DNA of 64,000 nt from Nocardiopsis mwathae (GCF_014201195.1 NZ_JACHDS010000001.1:1736001-1800000); one strand, 5' to 3'. Positions 8,291-17,309 are shown, counted from the stretch's first letter. A program made the numbers and translations. Notes: a model not told the origin generated them from the sequence alone.

Positions 8291-8380
8291 TCAGCCGACG
8301 TTGCGACAGATGGCGCTGCTGACCCGCAGAAAGTCCACGTGCCGGCGCACGCGGAGCATCGGGTCAAGAACAGCGGTCAT
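8291..8380 (-). CDS. Putative cysteine-type leader peptide of the sulfur operon
   Basis: This 29-residue open frame contains RVRRHVDFLRVSSAICR, matching the short actinobacterial leader peptides with an RRHxDLxRVxSAxCR core that precede sulfur-assimilation genes. The single late Cys, ahead of about 190 nt of untranslated leader, fits ribosome-mediated sensing of cysteine supply. The ATG at 8380 has a weak GAGG close upstream; a second ATG eight codons later is an alternative. It is too short to be called by usual gene finders. The mechanism is inferred from family and position. Confidence 0.75.
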   Translation of the reverse strand: MTAVLDPMLRVRRHVDFLRVSSAICRNVG

Positions 8381-8604
8381 GCCCTCGACGATGACACGGC
8401 GCGGGCGGGTTTGTCCAGGAGTCGCCGGTACTCCCGCACCGTGAAGCACGTCACGTCGGGGCGGAGACGGGGTCGGCACTCTCCGCCCGGAACCACAGGG
8501 GCGTGGGCGGCCTGGTCACGAAGTTACATCGAAACCGTATGGATGCACGCGGATCGGGCGTCGTTTCGGGGCGCGGTGGCGGTGCTGCCCCTACGTTGGA
8601 GCGC

Positions 8605-9906
8605 GTGTGGGGCTTGTGGGAACGAATCTGGCGTGCCGTCGACGAGGCACTCTCCCGCCATCCGAGGCTGAGCGACCTCGTCCTGCTCATCGCGCGCACC
8701 GGCCGCTCGGCGACGCGCACCCGGCTCGTCGGCCTGTCCGCCGAGTCGGCGTTCTTCGCCCTGCTGTCGCTGCCCGCGCTGCTGCTGGGACTGGTGGGGA
8801 CGCTGGGCCACCTGGGGGCCGTGCTGGGCACCCGGACCGTCCTGGACATCCGCGCGTGGATCCTCGACCTGGCGGCCAAGGCGCTGACCGGCGAGGTCGT
8901 CGACACGGTCGTGGTCCCCCTCATCGACGACTTCCTGCGCGGCGCCCAGGCCAACGTCCTCTCCCTCACCTTCCTGGTGTCGCTGTGGTGGGGGTCGCGG
9001 GCGATGCGGGTCTACATCGAGGCCATCACCATCGCCTACGGGCTGGAGGGCCTGCGCGGCTATGTCCGGCAGCGGGCGCTGGCGTTCGTCGCCTACCTCG
9101 GCGGCCTGCTGTTCGCGCTCATCGTGCTGCCCGTCCTGGTGGCCGGGCCCAACCTGGTGCAGGACCTGCTCCCGGTGACGGCGGGGCGGCTGAACGTCGC
9201 CTACTGGCCGGTGGTCGGCGGGGTCTCGGCGGCCGCCGTGGCCCTGCTGTACGTGCTGGCCGTGCCGGTGCGCACACCCCTGTGGCGGCACCTGCCCGGC
9301 GCCGTGGTCGCCACGCTCGGCCTCATGCTGGGCTCCGCCCTGCTCCGCGTCTACCTGGACCGCTCGTTCGGCGAGGTCACCATCTACGGGTCGCTCGCGG
9401 CGCCCATCGCGATCCTGGCGTGGCTGTGGGTGGTGTCGATGGCCGTCCTCGCGGGCTCCCTCCTCAACGCCGAGATCGACTCGATGTGGCCGACCTCCCG
9501 CACCGCCGAGGCCCGCGCCGAGATCGCCGCCCGCCGGTACGCCCGCGCCACCCGGCTGGTCGAGCGGCACGAGGAGGCGCTGCGCCGCGTCGGTGAAGCC
9601 GGCGGCGCGCCGGACGGAGGAGAGGAACGGGAGCGCGCAGCGGGCGCCGGGGGCCGCGAGGCTCCGGAGGACACCGGGTCGCAAGCGGAGCAGCCGGGGC
9701 GGGCGCGGCCGGAAGCGGACGCGCCGGACGGCGCCCCGCCGCCTTCGGGCGCCGGCTCCGCGGCCACAGGTGGGGAGCGGGCGCCGGAGGAGGGGCCTGG
9801 GGAGCCGGAGGGCCCGGCATCCGGCCCGGACGGTACAGCGGACGGCACGAATGAGAGCAGGGGCACGTCGTCCCCTGGGGAGAGGGAACCGCGGGATCCG
9901 GCATGA
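8605..9906 (+). CDS. YihY/virulence factor BrkB family membrane protein
   Basis: Residues 1-310 carry the six-helix YihY (formerly 'ribonuclease BN') fold, including FFALLSLPALLLGLVG and YGSLAAPIAILAWLWV. A cytoplasmic tail of roughly 100 residues is disordered and rich in Glu, Gly, Pro and Ala. The function of the family is unsettled; an RNase role is not supported for these proteins. I choose GTG 8605, just before the conserved region (LWERIWRAVDEAL) with GGAG upstream. Longer starts at 8503 and 8539 remain possible. It is divergent from the sulfur operon. Confidence 0.82.
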   Translation: MWGLWERIWRAVDEALSRHPRLSDLVLLIARTGRSATRTRLVGLSAESAFFALLSLPALLLGLVGTLGHLGAVLGTRTVLDIRAWILDLAAKALTGEVVDTVVVPLIDDFLRGAQANVLSLTFLVSLWWGSRAMRVYIEAITIAYGLEGLRGYVRQRALAFVAYLGGLLFALIVLPVLVAGPNLVQDLLPVTAGRLNVAYWPVVGGVSAAAVALLYVLAVPVRTPLWRHLPGAVVATLGLMLGSALLRVYLDRSFGEVTIYGSLAAPIAILAWLWVVSMAVLAGSLLNAEIDSMWPTSRTAEARAEIAARRYARATRLVERHEEALRRVGEAGGAPDGGEERERAAGAGGREAPEDTGSQAEQPGRARPEADAPDGAPPPSGAGSAATGGERAPEEGPGEPEGPASGPDGTADGTNESRGTSSPGEREPRDPA

Positions 9907-9959
9907 TCTTGTCTGGCCGGTCTCCCCGCGGCGCCCCGCACCGCACCGGCCGATCCCCC

Positions 9960-10121
9960 GACCCCCGCACCCGTTCCCCGCCCCCCGACCCCCGCACCCG
10001 TTCCCCGCCCCCCGACCCCCGCACCCGTTCCCCGCCCCCCGACCCCCGCACCCGTTCCCCGCCCCCCGACCCCCGCACCCGTTCCCCGCCCCCCGACCCC
10101 CGCACCCGTTCCCCGCCCCCC
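9960..10121. repeat. Six perfect 27-bp tandem repeats
   Basis: The unit begins GACCCCCGCACCCGTTCCCC and is repeated six times head to tail, ending 24 bp before the HNH gene's ATG. The repeats keep an open frame with that gene (PDPRTRSPP units). There is no spacer, so this is a minisatellite, not CRISPR. It lies where the promoter or 5' leader should be. Confidence 0.9.
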
Positions 10122-10145
10122 GACATGTGCACGCAGGAGAATCGA

Positions 10146-10910
10146 ATGAACCGTCCTTTCCGCAGCGACTCCGGCTCCGGTGGCAGGAAGGGGTTGACCG
10201 GCCTGCTCGCCTCCGCGGTGGCGGTGATCGTGCTCGCCGCCGTCATCTCGGCGTTCACCGGCAAGGACTTCCTCGACACCGCGGGCGACCTCCTCGGCCG
10301 CGACGGCGGGTCCGGCTCCTCCGCCCCCGGCCCGGGCTCGGCCGACGACCGCTGGGGGACCACCGACCAGGAGGTCGCCGAGGCGCGCAAGCGGCTGGAG
10401 ACGATCGCGATCGCCGAGCCGCAGCCGCGCGGCGACTACGAGCGCAAGGAGTTCGGCTCCTCCTGGATCGACACCAACAACAACGGCTGCTCCACCCGCA
10501 ACGACATCCTCGCCCGCGACCTGGAGGACACCCGCGTCAACACGGACTGCAAGGTGCTGGAGGGAACGCTGGAGGACCCCTACACCGGCGAGACGATCGA
10601 CTTCACCGCGGACAGGCCGCAGGAGGTGCAGATCGACCACCTGGTGCCGCTGTCGCTCGCCTGGCGGATGGGTGCCAGCGAGTGGGACCGCGACAAGCGC
10701 GTCGAGTTCGCCAACGACCCGGAGAACCTCTTCGCCTCCGACGGACCCGCCAACATGCAGAAGGGTGACGCCGGGCCGGGGGAGTGGCAGCCCTTCGAGG
10801 GCTTCCAGTGCACCTACGCGGTCTCCTACATCAACGTCAGCGTGGGCTACGGCCTCCCGGTCGCCAAGGAGGACCACGCCGGCCTGAAGGACATGCTCGC
10901 CACCTGCTGA
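10146..10910 (+). CDS. Membrane-anchored or secreted HNH endonuclease-family protein (DUF1524-like)
   Basis: This 254-residue protein starts at ATG 10146 with AGGAGA upstream. One hydrophobic segment near residues 18-38 acts as signal or anchor. The C-terminal domain has the HNH-like core IDHLVPLSLAWRMGAS and a late NLFASDGPANMQKGD, typical of secreted nucleases of the GmrSD-C/DUF1524 group. Cys residues (NNNGCSTRND, TDCKV, FQCTY, terminal C) suggest extracellular disulfides. The probable role is hydrolysis of extracellular DNA or nutrient scavenging. It is a single-gene unit followed by a hairpin. Confidence 0.85.
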   Translation: MNRPFRSDSGSGGRKGLTGLLASAVAVIVLAAVISAFTGKDFLDTAGDLLGRDGGSGSSAPGPGSADDRWGTTDQEVAEARKRLETIAIAEPQPRGDYERKEFGSSWIDTNNNGCSTRNDILARDLEDTRVNTDCKVLEGTLEDPYTGETIDFTADRPQEVQIDHLVPLSLAWRMGASEWDRDKRVEFANDPENLFASDGPANMQKGDAGPGEWQPFEGFQCTYAVSYINVSVGYGLPVAKEDHAGLKDMLATC

Positions 10911-11465
10911 CCGTAGGCGGGCATGCGGCGGCGCGGGGGCGGTTCGGCAGGAGGGGCCGCCCCCGCGCCCGTGCGGCCGGATGTGGTCATTTTTGGCAGA
11001 ACTTTTCGGTCGATAGTGGTGATCCCAAACCGGGGTGATCGCGTCTCCGCCCCGCCGCGCGACCCCGAGCCGCGAGGATCGCCGCAGGTGAGAGGGGATC
11101 CTCGGGCGGCGCGCGAGCCCGTCACCGCCTCCGGTGGACCGCCGCATCCCCGCTGCGGCAGGCGCATCCGGGAACATGACCGTTACCCGAGGTCAGTATC
11201 ATCGCGTTGGCCCGTCATCACCTCCCGGCCCGATGGCGGCCCTTTTCGCCTTCCCCGGGTCCTCTCCGACACCCCCGTACCCCCGTGCGGCGCCGCATCG
11301 GCGCCCCACGCTCGATGACGAACAGGTTCAGATCACCATGAGCGCCGCGTTTCCGCCGCGACGAGGTATGCGACCGCGCCTCCGTCCCATCGGATCCGCC
11401 GCAGGCCGCCACCCGGCGTGCCCGGACAACGGACCGCACCCGCGTGCCGACCGGCGGGTGACCGT
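10911..11465. other. Intergenic region, 555 bp
   Basis: It starts with a strong GC hairpin (10930-10969) ending the HNH transcript. The remainder contains a less GC-rich patch around 10980-11035, which could be a promoter. I see no gene, tRNA or recognised riboswitch. Confidence 0.5.
10930..10969 (+). terminator. Hairpin after the HNH gene
   Basis: 13-bp arms (GGCGCGGGGGCGG and its complement) around a 14-nt loop. There is no U-tract, as is usual in actinobacteria. Confidence 0.6.
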
Positions 11466-12911
11466 ATGACCGGCGGGAGGGAGCCGGGCCGCCAGCGCGG
11501 CTCGGTCGTCATCGTCATCGCCCACGACGAGTGCAGCGCCGAGATCACCATCGAGGGGCGCACCCAGGTCGTGACCGGTGCGATCCCCAAGGAGACCCGC
11601 CGCGCCGCGCTCGACGCGGCCACCGCCTACGCCGCCCACCTCGGCCGCTCCGTGCTGGTCAACGCACGCGACGCCAACGGCGCCTGGCAGCTCATCATCA
11701 GCCCGACGGGTGTGGTGCGCGCCGCCGGCGGGAGCGAGGCCGAACTGGTGGTCCGCCCGGACACCCAGGGCCGGGGCAGGGGCCGGAAGATCGCGCTCGC
11801 CCTCACCGGCGGCGCCCTGGCCGTGCTGGCCGCGGTCGGCGTCGGCGCCGTCTGGGTGGTGCGGGGCTCCGACGTCACCGGTACCGAGGTCAACGGCGGC
11901 GACATCGAGGGGTCCGGTATCCGCCTGGAGACCCGGGCCGCGCCGCCCGGGTTCAGCGTCGAAGCGGCGTGGCGGCTGCCGACCCGGACCGGGACCCGCC
12001 CGGCCGTCGCCCCCGACGGCACCCTGGCCGCGTTCGTCAACCCCGATGACGAGCTCGTCGTCGTCGGCCCCGACGGGGAGCCGGCGTGGTCGGCCGAACT
12101 GCCCCTGTCCTCCTCCGCCATCGAGGGCGCGCCGGCCTTCACTCGCGCCGACGGCGGTTGGGGAGTCGCGCTCACGGACAACGCGACGCTGTGGCGGTGG
12201 CCGGCCGGCGGCGGGGACCCCGAAGCCGTCGAGCTGCCCGAGGACGCCCGCGTGACCTTCGCCGGAACCAGTCCGCTCGTCCTTGAGGAGGCGGACGCCT
12301 ATGTCCCCGAGGGGGACGAGCTGACCGAGGTCGAGGTCCCCTCCGGCTTCGGCGCGATGCTCGCCGACGGCGACCGCGTCCTCATGGGCGTCAAGACCGG
12401 CCGGTGGACCTGGGTGGGCGTCGACGGCGATGAGGGCAGGGAGATCGTGCCCAAGGCGCCTTCGGGCGCGGACCGGCCGATCGAGCTGCTCACCGCCCGC
12501 AGCGAGCACACCGTCGTGCTCTGGAAGGCCGATGGCGGGGGCGCGGACATCGTCGCCGTCCACGACGCCGAGGACGGCTCGGTGGTCGCGGCGGCCGCGG
12601 CCGACGACGACCGGCTCACCGACGCCCGGTGGGTCCGGGGCGGCTCGCTCGCCGCCTACGGGCCGGTGATCTTCGACCTCGATGCGGGTGAGGCGCGGAC
12701 GCTCGACGGCTTCACCCCGGCCAGCGCGGCCGGCGGCCATGTCTACGGCGAGGTCCCCGGCGACGGCCGGTCGGCCGGTGTGCCGGTCGCGGTGACGGGT
12801 GACGGCGACCCCGTGGACATGGATGCCGATGCGGTCCGGCCCTGGGGGCTCCTGGACGACCGCGCCGTCGTCATCGCCGATGGCGACCTCTATGCCCTTC
12901 TCCCTGAATAG
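11466..12911 (+). CDS. Single-pass membrane protein with propeller-like extracellular domain
   Basis: I do not recognise a named family. It has 481 residues: a soluble N-terminal domain (residues 1-95), one clear transmembrane helix (about 107-130, ALALTGGALAVLAAVGVGAVW), then about 350 residues that look like repeated beta-blades (VAPDGTLAAFVNPDDELVVV, VALTDNATLWRWPAG). The C-terminal part is probably outside the cell. ATG 11466 lacks a strong ribosome site, so the start is uncertain. It lies 30 nt upstream of a wall-anchored protein gene, and the two probably form an operon. Confidence 0.65.
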   Translation: MTGGREPGRQRGSVVIVIAHDECSAEITIEGRTQVVTGAIPKETRRAALDAATAYAAHLGRSVLVNARDANGAWQLIISPTGVVRAAGGSEAELVVRPDTQGRGRGRKIALALTGGALAVLAAVGVGAVWVVRGSDVTGTEVNGGDIEGSGIRLETRAAPPGFSVEAAWRLPTRTGTRPAVAPDGTLAAFVNPDDELVVVGPDGEPAWSAELPLSSSAIEGAPAFTRADGGWGVALTDNATLWRWPAGGGDPEAVELPEDARVTFAGTSPLVLEEADAYVPEGDELTEVEVPSGFGAMLADGDRVLMGVKTGRWTWVGVDGDEGREIVPKAPSGADRPIELLTARSEHTVVLWKADGGGADIVAVHDAEDGSVVAAAAADDDRLTDARWVRGGSLAAYGPVIFDLDAGEARTLDGFTPASAAGGHVYGEVPGDGRSAGVPVAVTGDGDPVDMDADAVRPWGLLDDRAVVIADGDLYALLPE

Positions 12912-12941
12912 AAATATCCCCCTATGAAAGAAAGGAGCAGG

Positions 12942-13649
12942 ATGTCCTTTACAGCACGCGCGGTCACCGTGACGGCCGCGGGCCTGCTGGCCGCCGGATT
13001 CCACGCGGTTCCGGCGTTCGCGGACACCGTTGCGGAGACGGCCCCCGAGGCTGTCGAAGCCCCGCAGCAGCAGGAGGCTCCGGCTGCGACCACGCTCTCC
13101 AAGCCCGCTGACGTGGCGCCGGCGAGCATTCTGCCGGACCTCGGGAACCTGATCCCGGGTGACCAGCCGGACCCGCAGCCGGAGCCTGAGCCGGAGCCGG
13201 AGCTGCCCGACCCGGGCCCGAGCCCCGAGCCCGAGCCGGAGCCCGAGCCTGAGCCGGAGCCGGAGCTGCCCGACCCGGGCCCGAGCCCCGAGCCGGAGCA
13301 GCCGGGTGGCGGCAACGAGGGCGACCAGCAGAACCCGGGGGCGCCGGGCAAGCCGGGCGAGCCCGGTCCCCAGGGCCCGCAGGGTCAGCAGGGCGCTCAG
13401 GGGCCGCAGGGCCAGCAGGGTGCCCAGGGCCAGCAGGGCGAGAGCGGCCAGTCCTCGACCGGTGGCGACGGCAAGTCCGCGCCGCAGAAGGAGGGCGGCT
13501 CGTCGGGTGGCAGCACCAACCAGGCGGGTCAGCAGCTGCCGGTCACCGGTGTCGACCTCACGGGCTTCGTGCTCGGCGGGGCCGTCATCGCCGGTGTCGG
13601 TGCGATGACCGTGTTCGCGTCGCGGGGCCGCGCCCCGCAGCTGCGCTAG
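12942..13649 (+). CDS. LPXTG wall-anchored protein with Pro/Glu and collagen-like repeats
   Basis: This 235-residue protein starts at ATG 12942 with AAAGGAG 4 nt upstream. A Sec signal peptide covers residues 1-27 (cut near AFA-DT). Residues 77-120 are a PE-rich duplicated segment (ELPDPGPSPEPE twice). Residues 133-169 are collagen-like Gly-X-Y triplets rich in Gln (GPQGQQGAQ). The sorting signal is LPVTG (199-203), followed by a hydrophobic helix and RGRAPQLR. It should be linked to peptidoglycan by a sortase, with the collagen-like stalk projecting. No sortase gene is in the window. Confidence 0.88.
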   Translation: MSFTARAVTVTAAGLLAAGFHAVPAFADTVAETAPEAVEAPQQQEAPAATTLSKPADVAPASILPDLGNLIPGDQPDPQPEPEPEPELPDPGPSPEPEPEPEPEPEPELPDPGPSPEPEQPGGGNEGDQQNPGAPGKPGEPGPQGPQGQQGAQGPQGQQGAQGQQGESGQSSTGGDGKSAPQKEGGSSGGSTNQAGQQLPVTGVDLTGFVLGGAVIAGVGAMTVFASRGRAPQLR

Positions 13650-13717
13650 GACAGGCGGCGACCACCGCCCGGGCGGCCGTGAACGCGGCGCCCGAGCGCG
13701 CGGACATCCCGATGAAC

Positions 13718-13748
13718 CCGTCCCGGGCCACACTGTGGCCCGGGACGG
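13718..13748. terminator. Bidirectional terminator hairpin
   Basis: Perfect 15-bp arms (CCGTCCCGGGCCACA and its complement) around one base, between the convergent wall-protein and MFS genes. Confidence 0.75.
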
Positions 13749-13749
13749 C

Positions 13750-14979
13750 CTATGTCCGGGTGACCTGACCTCCGCCCGCGGCGCGCGGGCGCAGCGCGAA
13801 GGCGAGCACCGCCGCGGTCAGGGCCCCCAGCGGTACCAGCCACAGCGCCGTCCCCAGCGACGAGGCGTCGGCGACCGCTCCCACCAGCGGCGGGAACAGC
13901 ATGAACCCGAACCGCCCCAGCCACCCGACGACCACCACCCCGTCGCCGCTGCGCACCCCGGGAACGTCCCCGGCGGCCGCCAGGGTGAGGGGGAAGAGCG
14001 TCGCCACCCCCAGCCCCACCATGCCGAACCCGGCGATCGCGCTCGCGGCCGTCGGCCACACCAGCGCCACCGCCATGCCCGCGGCCGCGAGGACCGCCCC
14101 GCCGCGCGCCACCGCCACCGGGCCGAACCGGTCGGTCAGCCGGTCGCCGACCAGCCGCCCCACCGTCATCATCGCCTGGCAGGCGATGAAGGGGAGGCCC
14201 GCGAGCAGCAGCGGGGCACCGAGTTCGCCGTGCGTGTAGACCGCGCCCCAGGACGCGGCCGAATCCTCGATCGCACCGGCGAGCATGAGCAGCAGGCTCA
14301 GTGTCAGGAGGGTGCCGAGGGCCGGGCGCGCCCACCGCAGCAGCTCCCGCGGACCCGGCGCGGAGACGGCGCCGACGCCGTATTCGGTGTGCTCCGGCCC
14401 GGGCAGCAGGAACCGCGAGGTCGCGAGGACCGCGGCGACGAGCAGCACCGCGACCCCGGTCAGGTGCAGCGCCAGCGGCACGCCCAGCTGCGCCATGCTC
14501 GCACCGACCAGCCCGCCGGCGACGGCGGCGATGCTCCACACGGCGTGGAAGGTGTTGATGATCGAGCGCCCGTAGCGGCGCTGCACCCGCAGCCCGTGGG
14601 CGTTCATCGCCGCATCCATCCACGCGTCGGCGACCCCGAGCGCGAACAGCGCCGCCGCCAGCGCCCACCACCCCGGTGCCGCCGCCACCAGCGGCAGTAC
14701 ACAGGCGCCCAGCGCTCCGGCGGCCACCGCGACGCGCCCGCTGCCGAACCGCGCGATCAGCGGACCGGCCAGCATCCCGGTCAGCAGCGCACCGAACGGC
14801 ATGGCCGCGATCGCAGCGCCCAGTGCCGCGTTGGACAGGCCCAAGCCGTCCTTGATCGCGGGAAGCCAGGGCACCACGTTGGTGTAGGTGAAGCCGTTGG
14901 CGAAGAAGAGCACGGCCACCGCGCGCCGCGCGCGCACGGCTCGCCGTCCCGCCGCCCGCGCCTGTCGGCCGACCGCCAC
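13750..14979 (-). CDS. MFS transporter (YbjJ/fucose-permease-like)
   Basis: This 409-residue protein has 12 predicted membrane helices, starting with AVLFFANGFTYTNVVPWLPA. The conserved inter-helix motif appears as GPLIARFGSGRV (residues 71-82), and GDRLTDRFGP is its second-half copy. The closest recognisable group is the set of small sugar or drug efflux MFS proteins typified by YbjJ. GTG 14979 is preceded by AGGGAGGGG. It is divergent from a GNAT gene. The substrate cannot be deduced. Confidence 0.85.
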   Translation of the reverse strand: MAVGRQARAAGRRAVRARRAVAVLFFANGFTYTNVVPWLPAIKDGLGLSNAALGAAIAAMPFGALLTGMLAGPLIARFGSGRVAVAAGALGACVLPLVAAAPGWWALAAALFALGVADAWMDAAMNAHGLRVQRRYGRSIINTFHAVWSIAAVAGGLVGASMAQLGVPLALHLTGVAVLLVAAVLATSRFLLPGPEHTEYGVGAVSAPGPRELLRWARPALGTLLTLSLLLMLAGAIEDSAASWGAVYTHGELGAPLLLAGLPFIACQAMMTVGRLVGDRLTDRFGPVAVARGGAVLAAAGMAVALVWPTAASAIAGFGMVGLGVATLFPLTLAAAGDVPGVRSGDGVVVVGWLGRFGFMLFPPLVGAVADASSLGTALWLVPLGALTAAVLAFALRPRAAGGGQVTRT

Positions 14980-15167
14980 CCGCCCCTCCCTGTCGTCGCC
15001 CCGGGGGTCCCGTGGGGGAAGTACGTCCGGTCATCGTAGGGGGTTGCAATCGATCGGGAACGCCGTTTACGTATGATCTTCTGGCATATTCCACCCCTGT
15101 TACGACGATCGCCACGCCCCCAGCCGGATTCCCGCTCATCCGGCGATGACGACCGGAGTCCCCCACG

Positions 15168-15734
15168 ATGATCGACCTGAGCGCCCTGCGCGAGAAGCCC
15201 ACGCTTTCGGGTGAGCACGTCCGCCTGGTGCCGGTGAGTGAGGAACACGCCGACGACTTCTACGCGTCGATGCGGGACGAGGAGGTGCGCCGCCTGACGG
15301 GGACGCACCGGAGGTTCGGCTACGCCGAGATCCGACGCTGGTGCGCGACCCGGGCCGAGCAGCTCGACCGGGTGGATCTGGCCATCATCGAGCGGCCCAC
15401 CGGGCGCTTCGTCGGCGAGCTCGCCCTCAACGACATCGACGCCGACAACGAGAGCGCCGCGTACCGCATCGCCCTGTCGGCCATCGAGTTCACCGGGCAG
15501 GGGCTGGGCAAGGAAGCCACCCGCCTGGTTCTGGAGTACGCCTTCGACCACCTGGGCCTGCACCGGGTCTGGCTCGACGTCTACGCCTTCAACATGCGGG
15601 CGATCGCCGTCTACCGCGCCTGCGGGTTCAGCGTCGAGGGCCGCCTGCGCGACGCCCTGCTGTGGGAGGGCCGCCGCCACGACGCCCTCATCATGGCCGT
15701 GCTGGAGAGCGACTACCGCAAGGCGGCCGGCTGA
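15168..15734 (+). CDS. GNAT family N-acetyltransferase (RimJ/RimL-like)
   Basis: This 188-residue protein has the layout of the Acetyltransf_3 group: beta-strand LRLVPVSEEHADDF-like start, acetyl-CoA loop motif in EFTGQGLGKEATRLVL (Q/RxxGxG/A), and C-terminal NMRAIAVYRACGFSVEGRLRDALLWEG. Proteins of this group acetylate N-termini, small molecules or antibiotics. The start ATG has CGGAG about 10 nt upstream. It is a stand-alone gene between MFS and the phosphoribosyltransferase fusion. Confidence 0.87.
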   Translation: MIDLSALREKPTLSGEHVRLVPVSEEHADDFYASMRDEEVRRLTGTHRRFGYAEIRRWCATRAEQLDRVDLAIIERPTGRFVGELALNDIDADNESAAYRIALSAIEFTGQGLGKEATRLVLEYAFDHLGLHRVWLDVYAFNMRAIAVYRACGFSVEGRLRDALLWEGRRHDALIMAVLESDYRKAAG

Positions 15735-15880
15735 ACCGCGGGCGCGGCCCCGATTTTCCCCGCCGGGGATGTTGCCCGAGGTGGGGAAACGGGTATCCCC
15801 GTAGCACTTTCTCCACCGCACCATCGGGAGGGGAGCGGCGCCGACTCCGCCGCGCATGGCGGCGGAGACGCCGGACGACG

Positions 15881-17188
15881 ATGAATCCGCTACCCGTATC
15901 GCTGCCGTTCACCGACAGGTCCGAGGCCGGACGTCGGCTCGCCGAGCGTGTGCGCGAGCTCGACCTCGACAACGACCCCATCGTGCTGGCACTGCCGCGC
16001 GGCGGGGTGCCGGTCGGCGCCGAGCTGGCCCGCCGCCTGGGGATCCCGCTCGATGTGCTGCTGGTCCGCAAGATCGGCCTGCCCGGCCACGCCGAGCTCG
16101 GCGTGGGCGCCATCGCCGAGGACGGCCAGGTCGCCTTCGACGACGTCGCCCTCGCCCGCCTGCATGTGCCCCGATCCGCCCTGATGGGAACGGTCGACCA
16201 GGAGCGTGCCGAGCTCGACCGCCGCCTGCGGGCCTACCGCGGGTCGCGGTCGTCGCCGCGGTTGGGCGGCCGGGACGTGGTCGTCGTGGACGACGGTGTC
16301 GCCACCGGCGGCACCGCGCGCTCGGCGCTGCGCATGGTCCGCCGCGCCCATCCCTCGCGGGTGGTGCTCGCGGTGCCCGTCGGTTCGCAGCAGGCCGTGG
16401 AGGCGCTGCGCCCCGAGGCCGACGAGCTGGTGGTGCTGACCGCGCCGGACAACTTCCACGCGGTGGGGGAGTGGTACCGCGACTTCGCCCAGCTGACCGA
16501 TACCGACGTGACGGCGCTGCTGTCCGAGCTGCGCGAGGCGGAGGCCGGGGCCGAGGCGGAGCGAGCGGTCCGGATCCGCGCGGGCGACGTCCACCTGGAC
16601 GCCGACCTCACGACCCCGGCGTCGGCGCGGGGCGTGGTCGTCTTCGCGCTCGGGCACGGGCGGCACGACCCGCGCCACCGGGCGGTCGCCGCGCGGATGC
16701 GGCGGTCGGGCCTGGCCACCCTGCTGATCGACCTGCTGACGTCGGAGGAGTGGCACCGCGCCAACGGCGGGGGCGGCGAGGAGGTCACCGCCATGACGCT
16801 GGCCGCGCGGCTGGAGGAGGCGGTGGACTGGGTGCGCCGGGCCACGGACGTGGGCGATTCCCGTGTGGGGCTGTTCGGTGCGGGTGCGGGGGCGCCGGCG
16901 GCGCTGGCCGCCGCGGCCGGCCGCCCCGACGACGTCGCGGCGGTCGCGGCGCACGGCGGCCGGATCGATCTCGCCGAGGAGCGGCTGCCCGGGGTGCGGG
17001 CGCCGACGCTCGTGCTGCTGGAGGGGGGTGACTCGTTCATCCGCGAGCTCACCGAGTGGGCGCTGGGCCGACTGGGGGCACCGCATGAGCTGCGGGTCGT
17101 GCCGGGGGTCGAGCAGCTGCTCGGGGAGCCGGGCGGGTGGCGGGAGGTCGGGGCCGCCGCGACCGAGTGGTTCGGCCGGCACCTTTGA
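15881..17188 (+). CDS. Phosphoribosyltransferase / alpha-beta hydrolase fusion protein
   Basis: This 435-residue protein has two domains. Residues 1-215 form a type I phosphoribosyltransferase, with the PRPP loop VVVVDDGVATGGTARSAL near residues 135-150 and LPRGGVPVGAELA early. Residues 225-435 form an alpha/beta-hydrolase (dienelactone hydrolase-like): ARGVVVFALGHG..., VGLFGAGAGAPAALAA in the nucleophile-elbow position and a C-terminal His region. The usual elbow serine appears replaced (GAGAG), so hydrolase activity is doubtful. Such fusions occur in actinobacteria; the substrate is not known. ATG 15881 starts exactly before the PRTase domain. Confidence 0.82.
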   Translation: MNPLPVSLPFTDRSEAGRRLAERVRELDLDNDPIVLALPRGGVPVGAELARRLGIPLDVLLVRKIGLPGHAELGVGAIAEDGQVAFDDVALARLHVPRSALMGTVDQERAELDRRLRAYRGSRSSPRLGGRDVVVVDDGVATGGTARSALRMVRRAHPSRVVLAVPVGSQQAVEALRPEADELVVLTAPDNFHAVGEWYRDFAQLTDTDVTALLSELREAEAGAEAERAVRIRAGDVHLDADLTTPASARGVVVFALGHGRHDPRHRAVAARMRRSGLATLLIDLLTSEEWHRANGGGGEEVTAMTLAARLEEAVDWVRRATDVGDSRVGLFGAGAGAPAALAAAAGRPDDVAAVAAHGGRIDLAEERLPGVRAPTLVLLEGGDSFIRELTEWALGRLGAPHELRVVPGVEQLLGEPGGWREVGAAATEWFGRHL

Positions 17189-17265
17189 CCCGCCGTACCG
17201 GGCGGGCGGCGGGGAGGAGTAGAGGCGTGCCGTGCGGGGCGTCGCGGCGGTCGAGGTGCCGGAAA

Positions 17266-17309
17266 ACCCGTGGCGCCCTCGACGTCGAGGACGTCGGGGC
17301 GCCACGGGT
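17266..17309. terminator. Bidirectional terminator hairpin
   Basis: Perfect 13-bp arms (ACCCGTGGCGCCC and its complement) flank 18 nt, between the fusion gene and convergent whiB. Confidence 0.65.

Noticed and set aside
9960-10121. 27-bp repeats as a CRISPR array
   Set aside because: The units are directly contiguous with no spacers; they are a minisatellite.
13750-15202. Long arginine/glycine-rich frames opposite or shifted to the MFS gene
   Set aside because: These are shadow frames of a high-GC gene; they have no membrane or domain logic and no start signals.
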